Counted from the stretch's first letter, positions 38,001 through 48,089 are shown. The stretch is DNA of 64,000 nt from Apus apus (GCF_020740795.1 NC_067301.1:6958501-7022500), one strand, 5' to 3'. The notes: a model not told the origin generated them from the sequence alone. Made by a program: numbers and translations.

Positions 38001-41000
38001 AATACGTATATATTCCTCCAGTGTGATGAATTCTGCAAAAGAGTGGAGAGAGCCCTCAAACCTGCATTAGGGAAGATGGGCAGGGTAGATGAGCATGGGA
38101 ATGGGTTTGCCACCCAGCTCTTGGGATCTCAGTGGTTCCTTCTCCAGGAGCAGGTTGTCTCATGGCACATCATTCAGAGCAGAAAAGCAAAGGTTTATCC
38201 TAAAACTGCTGCCTGGTGGGGATGCATGGCCATGGGTTTGGATCCTCCAAGAAGGAGAAATTTGGGGGTTTTAAAGGGTGAGACAATTGAAGTGGGTTGG
38301 AGGGGTCTCACCCCACACCCGTGGGGGTGCAAGGACACATCTGCAGCCCCTGAGTACCTGGTTAGATCAACCACAGGGCCAGGGAGTCTGGGCTGCTCTG
38401 GGGAACTGACCGTTTCTTGCTGAGAATTAAAGGTAATTGGATCTGTATCTCAATTAACTTTGTAATCAACACGAGATTAGTAATGAAACTGCTTAGTACT
38501 TGATCCCAAATTATTTTCCTTGGCTTTCCCAGCGTGCTTGGATGGAGTTGTCATGGTAAGAACACTGAAGTCTTGAAGAGAACGAGTGCTGCAGAAGCAG
38601 CTGAGCAGTCATCCCTTCTCTGTTGTTGGATTAATTAATAAAGATCCTTTTCTTTCCTCTCCCCCTCTTTTTCTCCCCCAGGAGACAGATGAGCTGTACA
38701 TTGTTTCGCAGTTCTTTGTAGAAGAATGGAGGAAATTTGTCAGGTAACTTGGCTTGAGGTTTTTGATGCTTTTTATTCCTGGTTTTGAGGAGTTCTGTAG
38801 ATAATGATGTTGTTCTTGACCCCTGGTGCGTCGCTACCTGGGGTTTGGCTTTGTGGAAACAAGGAAGCTCATTTTTGCAGGGCTCCTATCAGTTGTTCTA
38901 GGTTGTAAGAAACAGAATTTCCTTGTTTACCGTGTCTTAACCAGATGGTTGGATTAGATAGGAACTTGATTAGTTTTTTCATCTGTCTGGAGCTGTAGCT
39001 CAGGCAAAGGTCACCGCTCAGTCCTGTTTCCACGGGCTGCTGGTGGCGGGAGATGGAAATCTCTGCTCGATAGGAGAGTCATTTTGCAACATGCAGGAAT
39101 GCAGATCTGATTTCCTCCTTGGGAGCAGTTTAATATTCCCTGCTGGAATGCCTTCTGTAAATATCCACCTGTGATACCTCCTGGGCTTGCCTGCAGACTG
39201 GTGGGTTTTGTGAAATAACCTGATGGAGCTTCGCAAACCGCTCTTCCTTCGCAGGAGGCCGACGCGCTGCAGCCCCGTGTCCTCGGTAGGAAACAGTGCT
39301 CTCCTCTGCCCCCACGGGGGCCTCATGTTCACCTACGCTTCCATGACCAAAGAAGACTCCAAACTGTGAGTTTCTTCTCTTCACACGTATGCCTTCATCT
39401 CCTGTGAGCCTTAGGGAGCGTTCCCAGAGGCTCGCTGAGCTCCAGCAACGCCAGGAGCAAACGCTTTCCCCTGACAAAACAAAAACAAACTCTTTCTCAG
39501 ACCCTTAGCTTCATCTAAGGCAAGACCTAAATTGTCTAAGGATGCTGGGTGAGGGAAAAAAGATAACTTACTTCAGCTTGGCTAGTTCCTAACAATAAAC
39601 TCCCCTGGATTTGACCGGGGCGTAGAAACATCCGGCTTCCTCGCGATGTGCTTTCCGTCAGACTTGCCCCAGGAGCGCTGGACGCCGGAGTTCATGCTCC
39701 TTAGCTTTGCTTCTGCAGCCATGCAGAACTAAAAGTAGCAGATCTTCCACTCCTCTCCTCCTCCATCCTCCCTCAGGCGTGGCTGGAGCAGAGCAGCAGC
39801 ACTAATAACACGCTGCTGTTCCCCTGTTGTCTTGGGCGTCCGGGCCCTCCCATGCAGCTGGAGTCATGGGCTGGTTTTGCAGCTTTGCTTTCATTCCCAG
39901 ACTCAGAGAGGGAGGCTGTTGAGGAGCTTAGGGCTTGGCTTCTCCATGTCACAAAGCACATTCTTGTTCCTTTGCACAGTATAGCTCTAATATGGCCCAA
40001 CGAGTGGGAGAGGATTCAAAAACTCTTCGTGGTGGATCACGTCATCAAGATCACCCGAACACGAGGTGCTGGGGCCGACCCCGAGGGTGCACAGTACAGC
40101 TCTGAGCCCCGTGAGTGCATCTGCTGCTGCTGCCTCTGCTTTTGTTCTCTTGCTAATCAGTGTCAACTCCTTGGGAGATGGATAGAGGGTCAGACCTGAG
40201 GGGATCTCCAGCTTGGCAGGTGCCCTGGTTACCTGAGCCACTCCAGGTTAGGGAGCAGAGGAATGGGGCAGGTGTCTCCAAGGAGCTAAAGCTATTAAAG
40301 GCATCTGAAGAATGCATTTGAAGCCTGGCCAGCAGGTCAAGGGAGGTGATTGTCCCCCTCTACTCTGCTCTCTTAAGACCCCACCTGGAGTACTGTGTCC
40401 AGTTCTGGAGCCGCCAACACCAGTGGGACATGGACCTGTTGGAATGAGTTCAGAGAAGGGCCACAAAAATGATCTGAGAACTGGAGCAGCTCTGCTCTGG
40501 AGCCAGGCTGAGAGAGTTGGGGTGTTCAACCTGGAGAAGAGAAGGCTCCAGGGAGACCTTAGAGCACCTTCCAGTGCCTGAAGGGGCTCCAGGAAAGCTG
40601 GGGAGGGACTTGGGACAAGGGCAGGGAGGGATGGGATATGGGGCAGTGGCCTTAAACTAGAGCAAGGGAGATGTAAATTGGATCAGGAAGATGTTCTTTA
40701 CCATGAGGGTGGGCGATCGCTGGAACAGGTTACCCAGGAAGGTGGTGGAGACATTCAAGGTCAGGCTTGACAAGGCTCTGAGCAACCTGTTCTAGTTCAG
40801 AAGGTCCCTGTGCACTGCAGGGGGGTTGGGCTGGGTGACCTTTCAAGGTCCCTTTGAACCCCACACATTCTATGATTTTTTTCCCTCCCCAGAGCTCTGT
40901 CCAGAGTGCAGAGAAGGGTTGTTGTGCCAACAGCAGCGGGACTTGAGGGAGTACACCCAGGCAACCATCTACATCCACAAAGTGGTGGACAATAAAAAGG

Positions 41001-44000
41001 TACAGAACCTTCAGATCCTCCCTCCCTCCGGGGTCGCTCGTCCTGGCGCCGTTTCGTTTCACAGACACTGCTCCAAGTACCCAAATCATGATCCAGACGT
41101 GGCCATTGCAGCCTGCCATGTCCCCAAGGGGCTGGGACCTCCTGGGGGAGTTGCTGGGAACTCCTGGGGAGTTGCTGGGGGGTTGGTGGTTGGTGGTGGT
41201 GGGCAAGAAGCAGCCAGCTCTGCACTGCTGGGAGCCATGGCTTTAGCAAAGGGGAAAACTGGGGCTGTAGCTGCTCTCAAAATCCAGTCTCTTCAAGGCT
41301 TCCTTGTGTCAGACCAAACCTTTGGTGTTTTCAGGATGTTCCCACCGTAGATTGATTATTTTAGGCAACGTTGTAACCATTTGTGTCTTCTTAAACCGGC
41401 CAGCAGGCTCTTCCTAGTCTCCTCCCCCTTCAGTGTTTGTCATTTCCTTTCTTGGTTGCTCGAGTGATACTTATTCCTCGATAGAAGTGAGCTCTTCACC
41501 CTCAGTGCTGATGAAACAGCAGTGAACTTTGAGGTGGTTTTCAAGATCCCCTACGAAGCTGTGAATTATTTTACTGGTCTTTTAAGGGATCAGGACCAGG
41601 CCTAGAATTGACTTGACAGGGTTTTACAAAAGCCGATGCGAGTAAATCTTCCTCCTCGGGGCTTGTTTTATGCTTGAAGGAGGAAACCAAGGCTCTCAAG
41701 TCCAAGATATTCTCCACACCTTTGCAGTGTGGGGGTGGTTTTTTTTTTTTGTTTCCACTTCCTTGCCAAGCCCAGGGAGGAGCTGGAGCTCAGGAAGCCA
41801 CAGGGCTCCAGAGCCCGGCCGGGCTTTGTCCTCGCTTGCGAGCTGTGGAGCACGCAGCACTGTCTGGAGCCATCAGCCACAGGGTTCTCAGCCTGTCTGG
41901 AGGCTGAATCCCGAGGCTGTATCTTGGCTCTTGGCACAGAGGGAGGGTGGTTGTTGTTTGATTTTATTTTTTTTTTCCTGGGGGCTGGAACAGGCCCGTG
42001 CTCACACGTGGGGTTGGCAAAAAAACAGGCGGCCTTTCTTTGCCGGCAGCTGGAGCCTTCACTGACAGGGCAGCCTCAGCCAGCAGCAGTGCCAGCCCCT
42101 GCTGCCTTCCCTGCCTCTGCTGGTTTGCAGGGTCTGGGAGAGTGTTTCCCATCCCCTCATCCCCCCTCTGCAACCCCTGCTCCCTCCTGGGCCTGATGCT
42201 GCAGCAGGGAAGCCGTGGCCAAGCGCAGGGCAGCACTGCTGGAATTCAGAGGGCTCCAGGGAAGCTGTGGATGGTGCTGAGTGATTGGGAACTGGGATTG
42301 AAGCAATAATTTCAAATATATTGGTGGGAGAAAGGAGCTCTGGCATCCAGGATGGAGAGCACACCAGTCTCCTGGGCTCCAGCTGAAGCCTAGATGTGAA
42401 CTCGTGTCCAGCAGATCCGTGCAGCGACTTCCAGGGAACCCAACATCCTTTTTTATTTCTGTGTTTGTGTAAATTATTTAGATTTCATTTACTTGCAACC
42501 TCCAGACCCATAAATAACGGTGCTGAGTGCCTCTGCTGGCTGGCTGAGTATCTCATTTCCAGATAATATTCCTTTCTCTGTGGTAGGGCTTTTGTAATAC
42601 ACTTAGATGAACCAGAGCTAATGGGAAAGAAATCAGTCCAGGCCCCTGGAGACTTTCCCTTTGCCCAGAGAGGAGGGGAGGTCCTGAGCTCCAGGAAGCA
42701 CCTGCAGTTCCATAGAGAAGCTTGTTCTCCTGAGCTGAATCCTCCCTTGGTTCCATGCAGCTGGGGAGGGGTGGAGAAGACTTGGTGGAGCAGGTCCCTG
42801 AGTTATTCCTGCTCTGCCTTGGTTCCTCTGATTGGGGTGGCATCCTGGAGGTCTCTGCAAGCTGCGTGCCATGATGTGACAGTCTGATGCTGTTGGGTTA
42901 GTTATGGAGAATGATTTTTATGACTTTAGGTAATGAAGGACGCTGCTCCAGAGCTGAATGTGAGCAGCTCAGAAGCTGAAGAGGAAAGGGAGGAAAACAA
43001 GCCAGAGGGGGAGCAAGACCCAGATTTTAACCAGGTAGAGATCAAAAATACCACCAGGTTTCTCAATTTCTGCACCATCCTCTTGAGCCAGCAGGGTGGG
43101 GTAGCCCTTCCTCCACCACCTAAGGCACAACCGTGTCTTAAGTTGTCATTTCAATGGTTGTACAGCATGATCACTTTCATTTTGGAGAGATCAGATCTTG
43201 ATGGTGACTCCTACACGTGGCTGGTAGGAGTTGGAACCAGGAACCAAGGTCTGAAGGCACATCCTTCAGTCCTCTTGACACTTGCATGCGGCCGGTTGCT
43301 TCCAAAGGGGCTTTTTGATGCTTCCTGCCTTCCCTTGCGTGACCAGCTCACCCAAAACACAGCCCAGAGAACAGGGAGGTTGTTCTACCAATCCCAACCT
43401 TGAGCTCCTCATTTTTTTGCCTCGTTCCTAGGCCAATGGTGCAGCGAAGCGCCAGAAGGTTTCTCACCAGAGCTACATCACGTTCCAAAAACAAGGCATC
43501 AGGAGGAGCACCCGGCACCGGAAAGTCAGAGGGGAGAAAGCACTGCTTGTTTCTGCTAATCAGACACTGAAGGAGCTGAAAATACAGGTAAGGTGTTTTT
43601 CTTCCAAGGAATGAGTCTTCTTGAGGAAGAAATGGAGCTCCTGGAGTGAGTCCAGAAGAAGCCACGGAGATGATCCAAGGGCTGGAGCAGCTCTGCTCTG
43701 GAGACAGGCTGGGAGAGTTGGGGTGTTCAGCCTGGAGAAGAGAAGGCTCCAGGGAGACCTTAGAGCATCTTCCAGTGCCTGAAGGGGCTCCAGGAAAGCT
43801 GGGGAGGGACTTGAGACAAGGGCAGGGAGTGAGAGGACAAGGGAGAATGGGTTAAAACTGGAAGAGGGGGGATTTAGGTGAGTCATGAGGAGGAAATTCT
43901 TTAGTGTGAGGGTGATGAGACCCTGGAACAGGTTGCCCAGGAAGCTGTGGCTGCCCCATCCCTGGCAGTGTTGTAGGGCAGGTTGGATGGGGCTTGGAGC

Positions 44001-46015
44001 AACCTGGTCTGGTGGGAGGTGTCCCTGCCCATGCAGGAGGGGGTTGCATCTAGATGATCTTTCAGGTCCCTTCCAAGCCATTCCATGATTCTATGATGTA
44101 GGAACATGCGGCTGGGAGGGGATGGAGGGAAAGGGTCTAAAACCCCAGGTGGCATCGAAAGGCACGTGTTGCTCTGTGAAACAAGGGGGTTTGGGGTATC
44201 TCAGTGGTGTTTCTTTGTTCCCTCCACACAAAGTCAGCGTGTCTCATTGTGTTGGCACAGATCATGCATGCATTTTCAGTTGCTCCCTTCGACCAGAACT
44301 TGTCCATCGATGGGAAGATCCTGAGCGACGACACGGCCACGCTCGGCAGCCTGGGGGTCATCCCTGAGTCTGTCGTTTTACTCAAGGTAAAGAGGAGGGG
44401 GAGAGAAAGTGGTTGCTAAGATTCCAGTAAATCAGAGATTTGAACTGATTTTTGTAGCAATTGAGATGCTTTGTACAAACACAGGCCTTGCTGCACAGGT
44501 GGGAATTGCTGTGCTCTACGTGTGCCCACCTGGGCTGCTCTGTAATTCCAGAAGTTCCTCTTGGAGCTTCTTTTTTGGAGGAGGAAAACCTTATTTAAAA
44601 AAAACCCAAAAAACAACATGTATTAATTAGCCCTGCTGCTGGGCTGTGTTCAGCATCCCAAAATGCATCCCATTCACTAGTAGAAGTTAGGGGTGGACCT
44701 GCTGGAAAGGAGTTCTGAGAATGAGGATCTGGGAGCCCTTGTTGACAATAAGTTAACAATGATCCAGGAATGTGCCCTTGTGGCCAAGAAGGCCAATGGA
44801 ATCCTGGCATCCATTGGGAAGAGTGTGGCCAGTAGGTTGAGAGAAGTCATCCTCCCTCCCTATTCTTCCCTGGTGAGGCCACATCTGGAGAACTGGGACC
44901 AGTTCTGGGCTCCCCAGTTCAAGAGAGACAGGGAACAGCTGGGGAGAGTCCAGGGGAGGGCAACAAAGATGACTGGGGGATTGGAGCATCTCCATGATGA
45001 GGAAAGGCTGAGAGAGCTGGGACTGTTCAGCCTGGAGAGAAGGGGGAGACCTTATTAATGTCTATAAATACCTAAATGGTGGGTGCAGGGAGGATGGAGC
45101 CAGACCCCTTTCAGTAGTGCCCAGCAACAGGATGAGGGCAATGGGCACAAACTGGAACACAGGAAATTCCATCTGAACATGAGGAGAAACTTGTTTACTG
45201 GGAGGGTGACAGAGTCCTGGGACAGGCTGCCCAGAGAGGCTGTGGAGTCTTCTCTGGAGATGTTCAAAACCCACCTGGATATGTTGCTGTGGGATCTCCT
45301 CTAGGTGATCCTGCTCTACCTTGGGTTTGGACTGGATGATCTCCAGAGATCCCTCCCAACTCTGAAAAAACAGCTACATGAGGGAGTGAGCCTTCCCCTC
45401 TTGTTCCCAGACAGTGTTTGGGTAGGAGACTCGTTCCCTGCTTCCCTCCAGAGCAGGACTGATCAGGCTGAGAACTTCTAAACAGGATTCCTTGTTCATT
45501 AATCCCTTGCTCCACTTGTTTTTCCAGGCTGATGAACCCATTGCAGATTATGCAGCGATGGACGACGTTATGCAAGGTGAGGGGGGGGGACACCAGAAGG
45601 TTTGGGGGACGAGGAAGGCACCTCGACTGGGGGAGAAGTGTTGGTGGCCAAGGGTTGGGTTTGGATTGTAGAAGTAGAAAATAGAGATGTTGAAGAGGTA
45701 GAAAATACGGGTGTTGAAAAGGTAGAACATAGACTTTGAAGGTTTCCTGTCACCATCAACGGGAAAGTCAGCGATGTGCAACCTCTTGGACAAAGGATCC
45801 TTGTAGAGACACCTTTCAGCAGACCTCTAACACCATGCCTTTCTCCTTCCATTCCCAGTTTGTATGCCTGAAGAAGGATTTAAAGGTGAGTTTTGGGGTT
45901 TGCCTCCCCCTCTTCCCCTTTATTTAAGCCCACACTCACTTCTTCTCCATCCTGTAACCATCGTCGTCTTTCCGTGGTCCTTTTCTCCTCAGGAACTGGT
46001 TTACTTGGACACTGA
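9020..46015 (+). CDS. USP48: Ubiquitin carboxyl-terminal hydrolase 48, complete
   Basis: Twenty-seven coding exons give 1,034 residues against 1,035 in human, with every phase joining and GT-AG introns throughout. USP48 is a cysteine deubiquitinase of nucleus and cytoplasm; it acts on RelA and on BRCA1-modified histone H2A. The protein has a USP catalytic domain (about 89-419) with Cys98 in GATCYVNTF and His351 in SGHYIAHV, three DUSP domains, basic KRQK and RHRK patches (914-945) and a C-terminal ubiquitin-like domain. The ATG at 9020 sits in GCGGCCATGG and matches the human start [14 protein letters not shown]. The only clear length change is two residues fewer after YLCPSTCS. Its start lies 930 bases behind the HSPG2 poly(A) signal on the same strand. 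Confidence 0.98.
9942..10715 (-). mobile_element. CR1 LINE fragment, antisense, USP48 intron 2
   Basis: Starts with the complement of the CR1 3' end (GGTTGGAAGGGACCTCTGGA) and runs about 770 bases into the 3' end of the reverse-transcriptase reading frame region. It belongs to the subfamily with CAGAGCAGGATCCCCTAGAGC, also seen at 36585 and 44692. Confidence 0.88.
11015..11417 (+). mobile_element. CR1 LINE fragment, sense, USP48 intron 3
   Basis: About 400 bases ending GGGATTCTGTGATTCTAT, the CR1 octamer tail. 5'-truncated, with the GGAGCAGCTCTGCTCTGGAG start shared by several copies here. Confidence 0.88.
11826..12052 (-). mobile_element. CR1 LINE fragment, antisense, USP48 intron 3
   Basis: Begins CATAGAATCCCAGATT and holds the last 225 bases of the element up to TTCAACCTAAATG, in the opposite orientation to the copy at 11015. 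Confidence 0.85.
12716..13108 (+). repeat. Tandem repeat in USP48 intron 4, GGGAGCCTGGGGAGATCAGGAGGAGGCC unit
   Basis: About a dozen imperfect 26-45 base units around CCTGGGGAGATCAGG(A/G)GGAGG. The + strand is almost pure purine with G in excess. The only sizeable minisatellite in USP48. The rest of the intron (13109-14097) is plain sequence with a T-rich patch at 13920-13980. Confidence 0.88.
14223..14775 (+). other. USP48 intron 5, no feature seen
   Basis: Unique, moderately AT-rich intron. No repeat, open frame of note or RNA gene is recognised. Confidence 0.6.
16036..16441 (-). mobile_element. CR1 LINE fragment, antisense, USP48 intron 6
   Basis: Begins with octamer-like AGAATCATAGAATATATTAGCATAGAATGG and extends about 400 bases to GCTGAACACCCCCAGCTCTCAGCC in complement sense. 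The rest of this intron (14885-16035) shows nothing recognisable. Confidence 0.9.
18215..18522 (+). mobile_element. CR1 LINE fragment, sense, USP48 intron 9
   Basis: About 305 bases beginning AAGAAAGCTGGGGAGGGACT and ending CCATTCTATGATTCTATGATG, with three octamer-like copies at the tail. Confidence 0.9.
18523..19949 (+). other. USP48 intron 9, right part, no feature seen
   Basis: Unique sequence. A T-rich stretch at 19339-19365 is the only compositional anomaly. The left part of the intron (17403-18214) is equally plain. No gene supported. Confidence 0.55.
20800..21184 (+). mobile_element. CR1-like LINE fragment, sense, USP48 intron 10
   Basis: Contains GGGGAGACCTTATTGCCATG and GGACCAGATGATCCTCGGGGTCCCTTCCAACCTG, then a tail of CTATCATCTACAAACTTGACTCTATGATAC and ATTCTATGATG. 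A close copy of the same subfamily is at 25060. This copy lacks a 12-base stretch, CTGGGAAGATTC, present in the other. Confidence 0.8.
22345..22858 (+). mobile_element. CR1 LINE fragment, sense, USP48 intron 10
   Basis: Runs from GTTGGGTCCAGTTCTGGAGC through GGAGATGATCCAAAGGCTGG to CATTCCATGATTCTATAA, about 510 bases. Internal order matches the other long sense copies at 35065 and 43628. Confidence 0.9.
23055..39365 (+). CDS. USP48: USP48 exons 11-19: three DUSP domains
   Basis: Coding exons: 23055-23204, 26197-26397, 27884-27998, 28808-28938, 30253-30324, 34583-34707, 34868-34990, 38682-38743, 39255-39365. They cover residues about 431-794, the DUSP modules ([62 protein letters not shown]). 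Exon 11 must end at 23204 with the weak donor GTCTGT; the stronger GTAAGA four bases later would shift the frame into a stop. The acidic exon 30253-30324 ([12 protein letters not shown]) is a linker. Confidence 0.95.
23797..23973 (-). mobile_element. CR1 LINE 3' fragment, antisense, USP48 intron 11
   Basis: The last 175 bases of the element in complement sense, from GAATCATGGAATGGTTTGGG to GGGCAACCTGTTCC. A very short 5'-truncated insertion. Confidence 0.88.
25060..25404 (+). mobile_element. CR1-like LINE fragment, sense, USP48 intron 11
   Basis: Close relative of the copy at 20800, with the same GGGTGGCTGCCAAGAAGATG and ACAGGTGGACATTGGA stretches, ending CCAACCTGACATTCTATG. Flanking sequences differ, so two insertions of one subfamily are likelier than a segmental duplication. 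Confidence 0.8.
26578..26702 (-). mobile_element. CR1 LINE 3' fragment, antisense, USP48 intron 12
   Basis: About 125 bases, CACAGAGTCATCAGGGTTGG to GGAATGTTTCCAG, of the subfamily seen at 9942. The rest of the intron (26703-27883) has nothing recognisable apart from short T-runs. Confidence 0.8.
28939..30252 (+). other. USP48 intron 14, no feature seen
   Basis: 1.3 kb of unique sequence without CR1, tandem repeat or supported frame. Intron 13 (27999-28807) is similar. Confidence 0.55.
31388..32072 (-). mobile_element. CR1 LINE fragment, antisense, USP48 intron 15
   Basis: About 685 bases in complement sense from TAGAATCATAGGATGG to CTTAAGTCCTTCTCCTCAGG, one of the longest copies here, reaching the GATGGTGGATGAGAAGTTCAACAT-type coding remnants (broken). 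Confidence 0.9.
32984..33620 (-). mobile_element. CR1 LINE fragment, antisense, USP48 intron 15
   Basis: From AATCATGGAATGGTTTGGG through the full 3' segment to CAAGACACAGTTGGTTTCTG and slightly beyond. Same orientation and structure as the copy at 31388, about 900 bases away. Confidence 0.9.
34160..34225 (+). mobile_element. CR1 LINE 3' terminal scrap, sense, USP48 intron 15
   Basis: GGACTAGATGATCTTTCGAG, then GTCCCTTCCAACC and GGATTCTGTGG: only the last 60 or so bases of a CR1 element. Confidence 0.65.
35065..35803 (+). mobile_element. CR1 LINE fragment, sense, USP48 intron 17
   Basis: About 740 bases from the GGTTGGATGGAGAATGGATG region, through TGGAGATGATCCAAGGGCTG, to ATACCATTCCATGATTTTA. 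The longest sense copy in the window. Confidence 0.9.
36252..36578 (+). mobile_element. CR1 LINE fragment, sense, USP48 intron 17
   Basis: About 325 bases from AGGAGACCTTAGAGCACC to GGATGATCTTGAAGGTCCCTTCC. Its octamer tail is missing because another CR1 begins directly behind it. Confidence 0.85.
36579..37060 (+). mobile_element. CR1 LINE fragment, second subfamily, sense, USP48 intron 17
   Basis: From TTCAATTCAAGAAGGACAAG to CCACTCTATGATTCTATG. It carries the CTAGGGGATCCTGCTCTGGC signature of the subfamily at 9942 and abuts the previous copy head to tail, so one probably inserted at the tail of the other. Confidence 0.88.
37553..37850 (-). mobile_element. CR1 LINE fragment, antisense, USP48 intron 17
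   Basis: About 300 bases in complement sense, ATAGAATCATGGAATGG to GTCCAAAGTCCCTCC. The remainder of the intron to 38681 is unique. Confidence 0.9.
38744..39254 (+). other. USP48 intron 18, no feature seen
   Basis: Unique sequence between two exons. Intron 19 (39366-39979) is likewise without recognisable content. Confidence 0.5.
39980..46015 (+). CDS. USP48: USP48 exons 20-27: end of DUSP3, basic linker and ubiquitin-like domain
   Basis: Coding exons: 39980-40110, 40893-40999, 42930-43034, 43432-43587, 44261-44386, 45528-45576, 45859-45885, 45993-46015. [20 protein letters not shown] is conserved; an acidic stretch ([20 protein letters not shown]) precedes a basic one ([14 protein letters not shown]) likely to be a nuclear localisation signal. 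The ubiquitin-like fold spans about residues 950-1020 ([19 protein letters not shown]). The microexon of 27 bases at 45859 is preserved. The stop TGA at 46013 follows GTGLLGH, as in human. Confidence 0.95.
40300..40878 (+). mobile_element. CR1 LINE fragment, sense, USP48 intron 20
   Basis: From the CAGCAGGTCAAGGGAGGTGA region to CACACATTCTATGATTTTTT. Its 3' tail ends about 15 bases before the acceptor of the exon at 40893, so the polypyrimidine tract of that exon is partly CR1 tail. Confidence 0.87.
41000..42929 (+). other. USP48 intron 21, no feature seen
   Basis: 1.9 kb without CR1 or minisatellite, the longest repeat-free intron of the gene. T-rich runs at 41742 and 41962 are the only notable composition. 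No reading frame is supported. Confidence 0.55.
43628..44098 (+). mobile_element. CR1 LINE fragment, sense, USP48 intron 23
   Basis: About 470 bases from GAAATGGAGCTCCTGGAGTG to CATTCCATGATTCTATGATG, including GGAGATGATCCAAGGGCTGG. Confidence 0.9.
44692..45366 (+). mobile_element. CR1 LINE fragment, sense, USP48 intron 24
   Basis: About 675 bases from GTGGACCTGCTGGAAAGGAG to GGATGATCTCCAGAGATCCC. It reads as a decayed end of the CR1 reverse-transcriptase frame ([18 protein letters not shown]) and has no intact open frame. The octamer tail is absent. Confidence 0.85.
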
Positions 46016-46259
46016 TGGTTTTCTAAACGTTGGCAACAGAGGAGATACCAGAAGGGAAGAGGATTTGACATGGTAGGGCATTAAAAGAGAAAAAAAAGGT
46101 GGATACAGAACCGAACTTTGACTCTTCCAGAAGGCAGAAACCCTCTTTGAAATGACTGCCCCCTCCTTCCCCCCCAAAAGAAAACAAATTGCCTTATGTC
46201 AAAGCAGATTGCACTGGAGGACATCCTGCCTTCAAGAGAACGTTCCCCATTTTATATTT

Positions 46260-46265
46260 AATAAA
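46260..46265 (+). terminator. USP48: Proximal polyadenylation signal AATAAA of USP48
   Basis: Canonical AATAAA 245 bases after the stop. A U/GU-rich element downstream (GTGTTGTGTT at 46303-46312) fits a working site. Confidence 0.55.
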
Positions 46266-47610
46266 AGCAACAGGAAGGTTGGAAAGTTGAGCAGCAGTAA
46301 GAGCGTGTTGTGTTCCCAGGAGAGGGAGAGGGACGTGTTCCCTGCTGGGATTCCCTGTCCCAAATCCCACTCCTGGTCTGGAGTCGCTCTTGAGGCCTTG
46401 GCATCGCTCTTCAGGCTTAACCTTCTTATGGATCATCCTCTTTCTGATCCTCTCTTACTCTCAGTACAGCATGGAAGTAATGAGATTGTTTGTGAGGAAT
46501 GTCTGGCTCGTTCCAACACAAAAACTTCACCTCTTTAACCCAAAAAAGAAGCTGGGCTTTGCCTCCGAGAACCTTCCATGGCATCAGCTGCTCCGCCTTC
46601 ACTTCCAAACCTTGGATGATCTTTAATAACCTCCTCCTCTGTCGCTGTTGAATGTCATTTTTTAGAAACCTTGGGGTGTTTTATCAACTTTGGAGAACAT
46701 CTTTTCCTCCAATCCAGGACTTCCAGGAGTGCCCATGGCTCGAGGAGCGGGCGAAGGGCGCGTGGGCGGGCAATGTGTTTCCCACGGGAAAAAGTGTTTT
46801 GGTGTCCATCCCCCCCACCACCCTGTTTTTTCAGGAATGCACTAATAATTATGACTTTTTACATCCCATGGCCCATAAGCAGCAGGAACTAGCTCAAAAC
46901 TTCCAGATTTAGGGGGGAAAAAAGGGTTTCTCCGTAAGAAAGTCAGACACTTCCTCTCCCTTGTCAACCTTTTCACTTTGTTTCCGTGACAAAACGTGTG
47001 GCTGAGGTTGGGTCCCTGCCACCTCCCCTTGAGTTTTTGAAAGGATTGCAGGAATTTGGGACATATCCCATCCCAACAAGCCTGGTAATGTTCATCTCCA
47101 CTCTTAACTTTGATGCCAGGAATTGGAGCTGCTCCTTGCTGAGCATGAAGGCTCCGTGTCTTCTCCATCTCTGCTGGGTTTTGGGGCCTTGGAGATCCTA
47201 AAAAGAAGTGGGTTTGGGGGCAATTTTGACTCACAAAATTCTTTCCCAAGGTAAAGATGTTGACGGGAATTGATCAGAATGAAGCTGAATCCTTTGGGAA
47301 CGTGCAGGAGGTTTTCTTCTTCCCAAACAGAAGGTCTCTCCTGTGTACAGTATTCCCTGGGAAATTCCTTTGGGATTTGTTTTTTGTTTGGGTTTTTTTT
47401 TGTTGTTGGCCTTTTTTCAGTTTACTGTTAATTTCGGCTTTTTTTAACGTTCCAAAAAATCTCTTTACTTGAGCTTAAAACGTTGCAAAGTGGAACTCTG
47501 AAGTCAGTGGGAAGGACTGGGCTGGGGCTGGGGGTGGTTCCAGCCTTTCCCGGAGGATCCAGGTACAAGATGTTGCCATTTTCTCTCTTGTTGTTTCCAA
47601 ACTTTGTTGG

Positions 47611-47616
47611 ATTAAA
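47611..47616 (+). terminator. USP48: Distal polyadenylation signal ATTAAA candidate of USP48
   Basis: ATTAAA followed at once by CTTGTTGTTGG, a U-rich element. It lies at the boundary where unique sequence gives way to G-rich intergenic sequence. Confidence 0.45.
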
Positions 47617-47640
47617 CTTGTTGTTGGAGCCGTGGAAGCC

Positions 47641-48089
47641 TCGTGAAAAAGCTGCTCCCCCTGCTCCCTTCGGTGCCTTCACACCTTGGGGTTAGTGATG
47701 CTGCAAATCCCACTCTGGCTCATCCCAAAAAAAAAGGGCAGTGGGTGCTGCAAGGTTGGGGTGGGAGCAGATGGGATCCATCACCGCCCCCCCCCCCCCC
47801 GAGCAGGAATTGCCCCAGGAGATGGTTTTATGGGAGCTGGGATGGGAGCTGGAGCCTCTGTGGTGGAAGCACCCACGTGTGACAAGCCACGGCAGCTGTG
47901 GTTCCACTTTGGTGTCCCCCATGTCCCACCCTGTCCCCACGCTTGTCACTTTGTGTCCCAGGGAGGTGGGGGGGCTGTGTGGCCACTGCTTGTTGCCAAC
48001 CCCCCCTGGGCCCCTTTCCTTGGGGGTGCTGGAGCCCGGGTGTTCCTCTTGTGCCAAGATGGGTGCTGGGGGGGGAAGATGGACGCTGA
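47641..48089 (+). other. Intergenic sequence between USP48 and RAP1GAP, no feature seen
   Basis: Unique G/C-rich sequence with one C-run at 47786-47801. No gene or repeat is recognised. Confidence 0.5.

Larger units (their letters stand above)
46016..47640 (+). other. USP48: USP48 3' untranslated region
   Basis: About 1.6 kb of unique, repeat-free, AT-richer sequence after the stop, in contrast to the repeats on both sides. It has an early AATAAA at 46260 and a later ATTAAA at 47611, so a short and a long form of the mRNA are plausible. No conserved reading frame is seen. Confidence 0.65.

Noticed and set aside
9942-45366. Small open frames inside CR1 copies (for example [14 protein letters not shown] and [13 protein letters not shown] types)
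   Set aside because: They recur in every CR1 3' fragment on either strand and belong to the noncoding or decayed end of the element. No intact CR1 reverse transcriptase is present.
9154-45992. U12-type or AT-AC introns in USP48
   Set aside because: Every USP48 intron I placed starts with GT and ends with AG, and no ATATCCTT or GTATCCTT donor was seen.
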